DNA of 64,000 nucleotides from Patiria miniata (Eukaryota > Echinodermata > Asteroidea > Valvatida > Asterinidae). The stretch covers positions 3,534,001-3,598,000 of the forward strand of contig NW_024037074.1 of the NCBI RefSeq assembly GCF_015706575.1, written 5' to 3'. Below, piece after piece: positions 24,201-33,705 of this stretch (position 1 is the first letter of the stretch; each line of letters opens with the position of its first letter). The notes under the pieces are model-generated. The model was not told the origin of the DNA. It ran no database searches and saw only the letters and a program-made list of their open reading frames with translations. The position numbers and the translations under genes are program-made.

Positions 24201-25543
24201 GGCTCCATGCTTTCTAGTGCAGATGTCTTACCACTCGACCACCGAGCTAACGGGATCGATTGGCCAAAAGCTTTCGAGTCAACTCGTACCTTGGGCGACT
24301 CGTACCTTGGACAACTCGTACCTTGGACAACTCGTACCTTGGACATCTCGTACCTTGGATAACTCGTACCTTGGACAACTCGTACCTTCAATTAAGACGA
24401 CTCGTACCATCAGAATAAAAAGTAGAGTACTGTACGTGCGCGACTTAGTGTGTGGGTTCCTTGACTCCGAAACGATACGATTCTTTTCAAGTCAAAGTTA
24501 ATTTCCTTCTCACAGAACCACATTCAAGATCTAATGGCTTTGCCAGGCAGCATTATTTTACGCATTGGGCCTGGCGGGCCGGCCTCCGAGGGCGCGAGCA
24601 GCGGTCGGTCGTGCGCGGTACCGATGCCGGTGACTGCATCAATGTCACCGTGCACAGACGTCCATATTGACCGGTCAGCGCGGCGCAAGAACCGTGTCAC
24701 TTTGCACGGATGCCGCGTGGGCCTGTGCATGCCGCGCACACAGTGCGTGTTAGCCCCATAATGTGGCCAGTTTACTGGACTGCCTCCGTAAACATAGGCC
24801 ACACGTCCACCATCTTGGAATCTGACTCGCCGAAATTTGAAAGTGATTTCCACATTGCGACTTCAAACCCAGTTCATTTATGCTTTAAAAATACACTCAC
24901 CCTCTTAATAACAAAATTAGAACCTGCTGCCAGTGTCAGTTGCCCAGCTGCTGCGTAATTTACGACATTTTCTGGATCCTTCTTGGCAACTTGGTCCAAC
25001 CATGGAGCTATCTCCATGGTCCAACTGAACAATGCCCTCGCGCAGATCGTTCACCTGTCAATCACGCGTGCAGGACGCACGCCGCAGGCCCAGTGGTAGT
25101 CCGGTTCCCAGACCAAAAGATTCTGACTATTCCTGATAGTCAGAATCTTGCACGCATGATTGACTCGGATCATTATCCAGATTGACGGTACGACTTGTCT
25201 TACGCGTGATGGTACGAGTCGTCTTAACTGAAGGTACGACTTGCCGAAGGTACGAGTTGTCCAAGGTACGACTCGGTATAATGACGTCGAGTTGAAGGTA
25301 CGAGTTGTCCAAGGTACGAGTTGTCCAAGGTACGAGTTGCCCAAGGTACGAGATGACCTGTTACCGGCCAAAAAATATGTTTCATATAATTTTCACGAAA
25401 TAGATGCAACATTGCGCATATTAGATTATGATGGGACAAGCAGTCTAACGTGTTAAGTTTAAATAGATTACTGAATAATGTCGTAAGATTACTGACCAAT
25501 AATTTGTGCCAAAGTACTGGAAGTGAATTAAGTATCTGACCAT
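15215..25543 (-). CDS. PUSL1: tRNA pseudouridine synthase-like 1, seven exons
   Basis: TruA-family pseudouridine synthase, which isomerises uridine in RNA. Exons in transcription order: 25543-25497, 23026-22957, 22077-21884, 18309-18163, 17082-16851, 16145-15983, 15276-15215. Phases agree at every junction (915 nt, 304 aa; human PUSL1 is about 303 from memory). Motifs: FQYFGTNYCG near the N-terminus (the YxGTxYxG signature, completed across intron 1); the catalytic SSRTDSGVHA in exon 3 with the nucleophilic Asp at residue 60; SRSYLYRIAVGC in exon 4; LGTHDFSAFRSA in exon 5; FVYRQIRRMVSALVSVG across exons 5-6; a short acidic C-terminus in exon 7. Donor 1 (TTG|GTCAGT) is non-consensus; exon 4 uses GA|GTGAGTG, one of two overlapping donors, because only it keeps frame. 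If donor 6 were skipped, exon 6 would read to a stop at 15963. The gene shares a short upstream region with SPCS1, and its introns are heavily colonised by mobile elements. Confidence 0.92.
15688..15716. repeat. Poly-C tract (29 bases) in PUSL1 intron
   Basis: An uninterrupted C run inside the last PUSL1 intron. It is the reason a long glycine run appears in the opposite-strand translation; no protein is implied. Confidence 0.85.
16318..16680 (-). mobile_element. tRNA-derived SINE, antisense copy (PUSL1 intron 5)
   Basis: The reverse complement matches the SINE at 18516-18865 throughout: a head with GTGGTTAAGGGCACTGAATT, a B-box-like GGGTTCGAGTCC, a central CTCCACCCAGGAGTAAATGG phrase, a tail ending AAATGCCG and then a TTA/ATT trinucleotide run. 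It lies in the same strand sense as PUSL1 and opposite to the other copy. Confidence 0.75.
18516..18865 (+). mobile_element. tRNA-derived SINE, sense copy (PUSL1 intron 3)
   Basis: The head contains GTGGTTAAGGGCACTGGATT (A-box region) and GGGTTCAAGTCC (a B-box match), followed by a conserved body with GGGCAAGGCACTTTG and GGAGTAAATGGGTACC. This is a typical tRNA-derived SINE. The TTA trinucleotide tail seems to be interrupted by the Helentron-like insertion starting at 18866 and to resume at 21313. Confidence 0.75.
18866..21312 (+). mobile_element. Helentron/HINE-like non-autonomous element rich in CRE palindromes
   Basis: About 2.45 kb. Its 3' end shows the Helitron signature: a 16-bp perfect palindrome (21284-21299, core CTGTTTGCAAACAG), then about 10 bases, then CTAG (21309-21312) followed by T. 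Subterminal inverted repeats GGCTTTTTCGCA (18868-18879) and TGCGAAAAAGCC (21266-21277) are as described for Helentrons. It carries 13 exact TGACGTCA octamers, several as paired TGACGTCATGATGACGTCA units (about 19078, 19266, 20527, 20963). No Rep/helicase reading frame was seen, so it is non-autonomous. It sits inside the trinucleotide tail of a SINE within PUSL1 intron 3. Class assignment is inference from end structure. Confidence 0.6.
22863..22889. repeat. Poly-C tract (27 bases) in PUSL1 intron 2
   Basis: A C homopolymer between PUSL1 exons 2 and 3. A second, G-rich run lies at about 22661-22678. Confidence 0.85.
23657..24064. mobile_element. piggyBac-like MITE in PUSL1 intron 1
   Basis: The element begins CCCTAACTCCC and ends GCGGTTAGGG, with TTAA immediately outside each end (23653-23656 and 24065-24068). 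TTAA duplication with ends starting CCC is the piggyBac hallmark. The interior is made of repeated CCTCAATCCTGCAAAATCCTCC-like phrases and has no transposase. Related fragments are at about 3359-3840 and 22395-22640. Confidence 0.6.
24276..25352. mobile_element. Foldback element with tandem-repeat arms in PUSL1 intron 1
   Basis: The left arm (about 24276-24411) is a tandem array of a 16-base unit, ACTCGTACCTTGGACA. The right arm (about 25186-25352) is the same array in reverse complement (GGTACGAGTTGTCC). Corresponding inner variants, TTAAGACGACTCGTACCAT on the left and GATGGTACGAGTCGTCTTAA on the right, pair in mirrored order, so the whole ~1.08-kb segment can fold back. The centre holds unrelated CpG-rich sequence, a small hairpin at about 25118-25148 and a piece related to the palindrome at 32133-32632. 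Foldback transposons have this architecture; no transposase is present. Confidence 0.65.
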
Positions 25544-25874
25544 CCTTGTACAAATTTGTAGTTCTTTTCTTGGATTTAAGAGCTAGCAGTAGCAAAGTAG
25601 CAGACGAAATTCCCATTCACAGTGCACAGTGATCGTCATGCCCGCCCTCTTGCGATTCCGCAGTCTCCGGTGTCATTTTGTCGGTGTTCTCCGGTATTTG
25701 TCGGTGTTTTCCGGCGAAACTCTTGGTGGCGCTTTCAAGTACACATCGGTGTAAAGGAAAATCCATCATCATGTCCATACTTGTGTGTGCAGATCGTAAC
25801 TGAAGACCGGTGATTTGTCGCTTTATTAACTGTCAATCATTCCTCTTCTTAACCACAAAGGATTTTGAGTAGCC
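25544..25874. promoter_or_regulatory. Bidirectional promoter region between PUSL1 and SPCS1
   Basis: Only 331 bases separate the PUSL1 ATG (25543, minus) from the SPCS1 ATG (25875, plus), so both promoters and both 5' UTRs must fit here unless untranslated exons exist. It contains repeated TCGGTGTTYTCCGG phrases (about 25680-25714). No TATA box was seen, as is usual for housekeeping genes. Confidence 0.6.
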
Positions 25875-28871
25875 ATGGACTACATTAAATCAATACCAAC
25901 TCACATGGTAAGATTCTCATTACAATTTTAAAAGATTCGTAAAATCGTAGGAAAGATTCCCCTCTGCCATCTGGCATGTCTGGAATCTATCTGGCCAGCA
26001 TTTTTCACCCTGTGATCATTTAGGACAATGACATGTATGAAACTGGTCTGAAAATTTCTAAGTAGGCTTAAGTGTTTTCTCAGTAAATACCTAAACATTT
26101 GGCGATCGTGTAGTGTAGGGCCCCTGTTTTGTTTTGATCAAATTAGAGTCAAAAATAAAAAAAGGAAGTGGATATTTTGCCAGAGGTAACGCCGGCCAAC
26201 TAACGAAAGGTTTGCCGGCGGCAATCCATATCAACAGAGGGCGCTGTACTCTTTAACGCAACTCGGTGGCTATCTCTGTGGCAGTCAGCCGTCTGGTTTC
26301 CTGACCTGACGGTATTCAACATCAGGATCATTGGCTCTAGGGAACCAGAATTTCAACTAATTGATTCTCTGACTTTATTTTCACTAAACAAAAAAAACAA
26401 TTCTCAAAAGTTAGGATCACATAAAAAACCCACCAAAATCTACTTCAATAAAAAGTAGGATTTGGAAGCGCCAAAGTTTTCCATTGACGATGCGTACACA
26501 GTACACGGTACACAGTGCCGTAACGATAGTTGAAACTTTTATTACGGCTGCTGTAACAACCATGACGAATTTCAGTGCAAAACATACCAACTTAATGTAG
26601 GGCTTCCCCTTATTTAACCACTGTCAATGTTGCTCAAATACTTGACATTTTTTTACCCAGTCTGTGATCTGTGTTTTTCATTAAGTTCATCCTTAAATTA
26701 TGGTTGTTTATTTTTCACCTTGTTCTGCTCTAGGATTACAACGGCCAAAAGCTTGCCGAGCAGCTGTTCCAAGGAATCATCCTTCTCTTTGCTGTGAGTT
26801 TGCTTGTAAAAAATTGTAATCATGTTATAAACCATCCGAGCGTGGGACCACTGCCATATATTTCTTTATAATGGTCAGCATCAGACAGGGCTCTGGAGTG
26901 CTCTGAAACGTGCACAACTAAATCAGGCCCACTTTACTCACAGATTAGTCAGCAAATTTCTCTAAAAATTCCACTGGGGTAAAGAAAATGTCCTCAGTAT
27001 TTCACCAACCAAGTTTGCAGACTCAATTCAATTTTTAAAGGAGACTTTTCTTCAATATTTTGCACATGAGAGGGAAGTCAAGTGATTTCAAAATAGGGCT
27101 AAAGACTAGACTGGTACATGTCCAACCATGGTCCAACTATTTGGAAAGACCGACCTCTTCATAAGTGTCAATAGTCTGGTGGCTTTACTATGGAGAAATG
27201 TGTAGTAAATTGAGACTAGTTCCCGCTTCATGCCACATGTTTCTTAAATTCTTTTGGCACGGTTGATTGATGCAGTGCTGAAGCTGTGTTGGACTGGTTG
27301 TTTTAGGTGCCAGTCTATTTTCTTGTTTGCATGTTTTCCATACCTTAAAGTTTTGGGACTCTCATACACAGTATTGAGAGTCCAAAATTTTTGAACTAGG
27401 TCAGCATGGCAACTCAGGATTTTAGTCCCGACATGCTCAAGTTTCATCTGAATGTGCACAAACCCGTTATGCTTTCGCAGAGCAAAAGACCCCTTGTACA
27501 GAGCGCCATCATGGAGAGCAGTCTTTGTAAATTCAACTCGGTGAAAATGAAAGTGCTAAGGCCAAAAAAAAGGTCTTCGGTTTCTGATATGGAGCTTACC
27601 CCAAAAGTGGTGCGGCAACGCAGATTTTTTTCCTTTTCCTCGTTTTTCTTCTTCAAATGTCAGCTGATGACTGCATAATGGTTCCCCGACTAAATTTAGT
27701 GCAAAATATATGGGAGCCAAGAGAGGCCACATAAAGCTTATTCTCGATCGTAACCTCATCTAAAAACACGTTAAAATTGTGCAGCAGCAGGATTCCAGTC
27801 AAACCAGTGAGTTTAGCGGTATTGAGACATCTTACATTGAAAAAAAAAAAACTTTCTAATTTTGCCCACGTGCATGGCTACGGCGACGTGCACGCATACC
27901 AGAAACCGGAGACTTTTTTTTTGGCCCAAGTGTCTAGTTGTCGCAGAGGAACAAAGACCCTTTTTTTGGTGTGTGGTTTGGGATTAGCTTGATTAAACTT
28001 GCCTTGTTTTTTTCATTAAAAAAAATGGGATAACTGTGGTTTTCCTGTGTGTAGGTTGTTGGGTTCATCTGGGGTTATGTCTGCGAGCAGTTTGTCCAGA
28101 CCATCTACATTCTCGGAGCCGGGTTCGTCCTGTCGTGCATAGTAAGTATCGAGATGTTCATTGGTTGGATCAGGTATGAAGATATTGAGGGGGACTTTCT
28201 CTTTCTCTTTCCCAGGTTCGATTCCCGCCTGTGCCAACATGTGGATTCAGTTTTCAGTCCCTACCTGATTTTATAGGGTTTCCCCTGGAATGCCATTCAG
28301 GGGTTTTCCTCCCAAACAATAAAACTGTAATTTCCTTCCGTATCGTCTTTTAACAAGGAACCCCAGCTATCAATACGGAAAGAATGTTGCAGCCTGACGC
28401 TACTTCAGTGGTTGTCTATGGAGAGTCAATAAAATGCCAATAAATTATTTTCAAACAAAATTGGAAATGTTTCTCATTCCCAGATTCATGTCATCATTAT
28501 TTTTGCAATGACTGACCTTCATTGAGATGATAATATGAAGAAAAAAATCAGCGTCAGGTTGCAACATTCTTTCCGTCAATATGTTGGCAGACATTCCATG
28601 GGCTGTCTGGCCAATTGCCAAATACATGTAACAATAAATAAAAGATTGTCACAAGTAGCAGAAGACAGTGCACTGCCATTGTCACAGTCTGTTTGAATAC
28701 TAAGCTTGTGTCTCCAATTTTTGTGTGCAGTTGACGCTACCCCCTTGGCCGATCTACCGCCGGAGCCCCATCCAGTGGCAGAAACCTCGCGAGGAGGCCG
28801 ACACGGAAACCAAGGAAGTTGCTCCAGCGAAGGAGAAGAAATCCTCTAGGAGGAAGGAAAAGACCAAGTGA
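25875..28871 (+). CDS. SPCS1: Signal peptidase complex subunit 1 (SPC12), four exons
   Basis: A small, non-catalytic membrane subunit of the ER signal peptidase complex, which helps select substrates while the complex removes signal peptides. Exons: 25875-25907, 26734-26793, 28055-28141, 28731-28871, all with GT-AG borders and phase-0 junctions. The 106-residue product begins MDYIKSIPTHMDYNGQKLAE and has two hydrophobic segments (about residues 22-41 and 44-63) separated by a short hinge with CEQ. A conserved TLPPWPIYRR follows, then a charged, lysine-rich cytosolic tail ending KEKTK. Length and sequence fit metazoan SPCS1 (human canonical about 102 residues, from memory). The start codon is upstream of the first recognisable family residues and lies 331 bp from PUSL1. 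No AATAAA follows closely; ATTAAA at about 29570 is possible. Confidence 0.95.
28376..28575. mobile_element. Short MITE in SPCS1 intron 3
   Basis: The ends CGGAAAGAATGTTGCAGCCTG and CAGGTTGCAACATTCTTTCCG are inverted repeats, flanked on both sides by TCAATA (28370-28375 and 28576-28581), a perfect 6-base target duplication. A second copy with ends CGGACAAAATGTTGCAACC and GGTTGCAACATTCTGTCCG lies at about 31508-31706. Confidence 0.6.
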
Positions 28872-30372
28872 TCCAATACTCTCCATCTATCTCTCTTGTT
28901 AAACCCCACCCCTATGGACCCTTACCTAAGCAACCCCTCCAAAACACAAAAACACAGAAAGAAAATGCTCTATGTGTGCTGCATGCGCACATAGAGCAGC
29001 AATCGCTTTTGTTGGCAAAATCATTGTCCTGTTGGCTGTATGAGGGGGATGATATTCACACCCGGTCTCGGACCAACACTAAATCTCCCATGAGGCCTTT
29101 TCACACTAGAGCCTCTCAACCCGGGTTAAACTCGACCCTGGGCAAACCCAGTGCTGCCCCGGGTTGAGTTTTTGATTTTTCAACCCGCCTTCAATCCTGC
29201 ATCGTTTCATGTTTGGTTCTTGCAAACCAAGCTTGTTTCTCGCGGTTGCCACTGTTTTGAACCTTGGCGAGAGTTTCAACCCGGGTTGAAAATCTCCTCC
29301 AGGGTTAAAAATCTCAAAGGTCCTAAATTCATACAATGGCTTAGCACTGATAGCCTTGCTTTCTTTTAATGCTGTTTTGAAATATGTCTATTTCTATAAT
29401 TATTTGAAGCTAGTGAATTGTTCATTGTGATTGCAAAGTTGTTAACGTAAACAGTTAACCACATGATATCTCATAATATTCGGTGCCCTCTATGCCTCAG
29501 ACAAACCATTCATATTATAATTACTGACGAAGAAATGATATTATAATTGGTATTCATTCCAATACAACATTAAATAGTACACGTGTACTTTTTTTCAATA
29601 ATGAAAAACTTTGAAGTAAATTATTTGATATTAGAAACCGAGTATACAGTGAATGCACAGTAAGTATACAGTGTTAAGAAGACATGTCGGTGAAGGGCAA
29701 AAATCAATATTCATAAATACCTACTAAGACAGTTTACCCATTCCTATTGGTCGAGAGCCCGGCATGTGGCCGGTCTTAAACGGATGATAAAGACATGGCT
29801 GGCTGGTCTTAAACACTTTTCCAGTGTCTCATGAAATTTGGACTCCTAAAAATCCAGTGCCTCTTACCGTTTTATTGGTTGAACGTTCACAATCCTCACG
29901 TAGGCATGCCCAACACTACCAGTGAGTCAGTATTTTATAGTCCTAAATTCTCAACGCAATGCCCTACGTGTATCTCCATAACAGGAGTGTTTACATCTTA
30001 TTCGAGCTGGACACTCCATTATTTAGCTAGAGGGGTGTTTCAAAAAACATGAAGTGAACTTCTTGAACAAAATCTGGGGTTTTTTTTACCGAATACTTTT
30101 GATTTTTTTGACCAAAAAGGTATTGATGAATGGGAATAAATATATGCTTGGTCGGTATTAATCACTCTGTTTAAGACCGCTTTAGAGTCTGGGTGCTGAT
30201 AATTACCCGAGCCGAATCATCACCCAGACTACAAGCGGTATTAAACGGTGATTAAAACCTCCAAAGCACACATTAGTTCACTGATTGAATTTACATAATA
30301 CATATACACCACCTCGACGCAAAATTCGATCTTATGAATATATTTTACATAAAAGGAGACACTGGGCATTAG

Positions 30373-30910
30373 GCCAAAAAAAAAATACTTGGTCTCTGGT
30401 CAGACCAAAGTTCCGGAATTGATGGGGCGACGTGGCTTTTTTGGGGTTTTTTGCTTTTTTTTTTTTTTTTCAAGCTTGGATTGTACAGACAAGGCGGGGT
30501 ACTATTTTGCTTTTTTTGGTGTCCTCATGTATATAGACCGCTTGCAGACGCGTTCGATAATCGATGCGCGAAGGCGCGCGACGCCATGTTGTGGGACAAG
30601 CGCATATCTATCCATGCACAGTTTGTCCCACAACATGGCGTCGCACACCTTCGCGCGTCAATTATCGAACGCGTCTGCAAGTGGTCTATTGGTGTCCTCC
30701 ATAATTTGCCTTTGTGCCCTCGATCATTTGCCTTGGTGCAATTTCCCATTCCTTGGTGCTCTTTGGTAAAACAAATTTGAGGTGTGGCAATAGATGGCGC
30801 TGTTGGAGCTACCGCGGAACATTTTGGGAAAAAAAAAAAGATTGACGCGCATGATTAAAGTCGACGCGCGCGCTGACCAGAGACCGACTATTTTTTTTTT
30901 TGGCCTTAGG
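30373..30910. mobile_element. TIR element with a nested palindromic insertion
   Basis: Inverted ends: GGCCAAAAAAAAAATACTTGG followed by TCTCTGGTCAG on the left, and CTGACCAGAGACCGACTA, a T run and GGCC on the right. A related copy lies inverted at about 61402-61690. Inside copy 1, 30534-30688 is an almost perfect hairpin with arms of about 65 bases (TAGACCGCTTGCAGACGCG on the left, CGCGTCTGCAAGTGGTCTA on the right). The 61.6-kb copy lacks the hairpin and reads straight from TCCTCATGTACA to TTGGTGTCCTCC, so it preserves an empty site. Confidence 0.6.
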
Positions 30911-32132
30911 GAGACATTTTAGTGTCTCCCTAATGCTTTAACTACCATTTAGAAGACATGATACAATTGCAGAATGCTTAAAACAATGTCCAAGTTTGAG
31001 AATAGTATAATAATGTTTAGGGATGAGGAAGTATTTACAAATCGGGTTACAGGAAGCATTTGTTGGTTTTTATTTGTACAACAGTCGATACGAATGTAAA
31101 GGTACCATTCTCGATAATAATTTTCATTACGTCAGGCATTGAATGTTTAATTTATTTGGACTTTCTGGAGAACCATGGCGACAATAAACATATTTATGTC
31201 CAACTCAGCTCTGTGTTGGTATTGGAGTTTGGTCTGTTAACACTTGACCCTGGAGGGTCGGTAGTCAGAAAAACAAAGAGGATCCCAGCTCTGTGTTTCT
31301 ACGGACATGTGCATGAAGTTGGGTCCCAAAATCTGTTATGGTGCAGTGGATGGAGTGGATCATTTTTCACAATGGCCGTGCGGGAAAGAATTCCATACCT
31401 GGACATCACTTGACACCATGTGCACAAACCCTATGAGACTGGTCTGAAAAATTCTAAATGTTTTCTCAGTAAATAAATGCTTCAATATGTTCCCTGCTAA
31501 ATTTGACGGACAAAATGTTGCAACCTGACGCCACTTCCGCGATTGTGTACAAAGTCTATGGAGAGTCAAGAAAAGTATTCCCTAACAAAATTGGAAATAT
31601 TTCTCAGTTCCAGATTCATGTCTCATCATCATTTCTGCAGTGACTGCCCTTCATTGAGATGATATATGAAGAAAAAAGCAGCGTCGGGTTGCAACATTCT
31701 GTCCGGAGTTTGGTCTGTTCGGTCTGTTTAATAACACTTGAGCCATGATGAGGTTAAGAAAAACAAAGAGGATCCCAGCCCTGTGTTTCTGTCCATGAAA
31801 TTGGGTCCCAAAATCTGTTGTGGTGGATGGAGTGGACGGAGAGATTATTTTTCATAATGGCCCATTATTTCCAGGAAAGATTCCCATATCTGGACATCAC
31901 CTGTCACCCTGTGCACAAACCCTATGGGACTGGTCTGAAAATTTGTCCGGTTTCTCAGAAAAAAAATACAAAATTTGGCCCTGCAAATTTTGACTTTTTA
32001 GGACACATTATCACTTTCTGATGGCTGATAGGTCATTTAAGGGAAAAAAATTACTGATGGCCAGATATGGGAATCTTTCCATTTCCATACCTAGTACCTG
32101 GACATCACTTGCCACCCTGTGCACAAACCCTA

Positions 32133-32632
32133 TTAGCCCCATAAATGTGGCCTATTTACTGGACTGCCTCCGTAGCCCCATAAATGTGGCCTATTTACTG
32201 GACTGCCTCTGTAAACATAGGCCACACATCCACATGTACAAAAACGTGTCGCTTTTGCCAAATTTTGATTTTCACATTTAGGCTTAGTTTGAAGGATTTT
32301 TTTGCTTTAGAAGCATACTCACCCTCTTTATAGGCTAATCAGAAAGTGCTGCCTTTTTCAGATGTCTAATTTTTGTGAAATTTCATGTTGAAATTTTGAT
32401 ACGCAAACGTGTAAAAATGAATCTGGAAATTTCACGAAAAATATACATCTGAAAAAGGCAGCACTTTCAGTATAAAGAGGGTGAGTATGCTTCTAAAGCC
32501 AAAAAACCCTTCAAACTAAGCCTTAATGTCAAAATCAAAATTTGGCAAAAGCGACACGTTTTTGTACATGTGGATGTGTGGCCTATGTTTACGGAGGCAG
32601 TCCAGTAAATAGGCCACATTTATGGGGCTAAA
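32133..32632. repeat. Large palindromic element (~500 bp)
   Basis: The left arm starts TTAGCCCCATAAATGTGG and the right arm ends CCACATTTATGGGGCTA. The arms, including the GACTGCCTCYGTAAACATAGG and AAAACGTGTCGCTTTTGCC segments, are inverted copies for roughly 200 bases around a centre near 32385. The left arm has a short internal duplication. The flanks carry AACCCTAT on both sides, suggesting an 8-base target duplication. A divergent single arm occurs inside the foldback element at about 24752-24915. Confidence 0.6.
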
Positions 32633-33705
32633 AGAACCCTATGACTCATGAGACTGGTCTGAAATTTTGTTAAGTGTTTTCTCAGTAAATGCTTCAATAT
32701 TTACCCTGCTAAATTTGACTTTTTTTTAGGACATGCTATCGCTTTCTGATGGCTGATAGGTCACTGCAGGGGAAATCAATGATGTCCATGTACGGAATGC
32801 TTTCCGCGGTGCGCTTCAGAACTTCTTCTCCGAGGGAAAATCACCTCAAATTCATGGGAGTGGGACCTTGAGTACAGAAAAACATGCAAAACAAGATCAG
32901 TCAAACATGTCAAACTTTACTCACCCAGTTTTAGTTGACAAAATGCTCTAAAATCTTCATGAAGCACAAGATCCTCAGTATTTCACTGGCCACGTTTGAG
33001 GTCTCAATTCAAAATTTGATGGTGACTTTTCTAGTTTTCTTCGACAATTTGCACTTGAGAGTGAAGCCAAGTCAAGTGATTTCAATTTGAAGCTAAATAC
33101 TAGACTGGTGCATGTCCACCTCTTTGCAAAGATCGACCATTCATAGTAGTCTGGTGACATGACCATAGAAAATGTGTACAAACAGAGCTGGGAGGTACAT
33201 ATGTCAATCTAACATGCAATGTACATGTAGTGCTAAATTCTATTTTAGTTATAGTTTGATTAAATGACACTGATTTTAAAGTCGAATTCAATGTAAGGCT
33301 TCTTCCAACAATGTAAATATTATACATGCTCAATCTCTGCTTTTCTCCCAAAGATGGGAGAAAAATGGAAATGCAAATACATTATTATACATTTATCCCA
33401 ACTTAATAAAAAACTTTTAAAGAGCAAGATTATTTGAAAATGAAGTAAATTTTGCAAAAACTTGAAAAAAAAACCAAAAATTGGCTACAGTAGCCAGGTA
33501 TTGCCTCAGGTTACACCACAGAGCACCTAGAATCCAACATTTCCCGGAACCAAAATACACGTTTAAGTCGACATCGTTACCGATGCCCACAAAGCGCCGG
33601 TTGATATCGGCACCAATTAAGTCTTTACATTGAGCCACATACTTCAAGTTTCATCTGAGATGTTCCAGAGAACGCCTCCTCTGGCTATATACCCCACTAT
33701 CAGCA

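Larger units (their letters stand above)
28872..33340. other. Tail-to-tail intergenic region between SPCS1 and IFIT-like copy 1
   Basis: No protein gene was recognised. It contains the SPCS1 3' region, a CCCGGGTT-containing inverted segment (29119-29310), the TIR element at 30373-30910 with its nested hairpin, a duplicated segment (about 31220-31450 and 31720-31945, again partly at 32090-32130 and 32640-32700), the large palindrome at 32133-32632, and a dispersed repeat (32970-33190) also present at about 26990-27240, 42895-43260 and 43380-44200. Confidence 0.5.

Noticed and set aside
24900..25020. Exon-like minus-strand stretch beginning MEIAPWLDQVAKKDPENVV with a GTGAGT donor
   Set aside because: The donor side matches the repeat arm at 32300-32480, the stretch lies inside the foldback element, and it does not fit in phase between PUSL1 exons 1 and 2.
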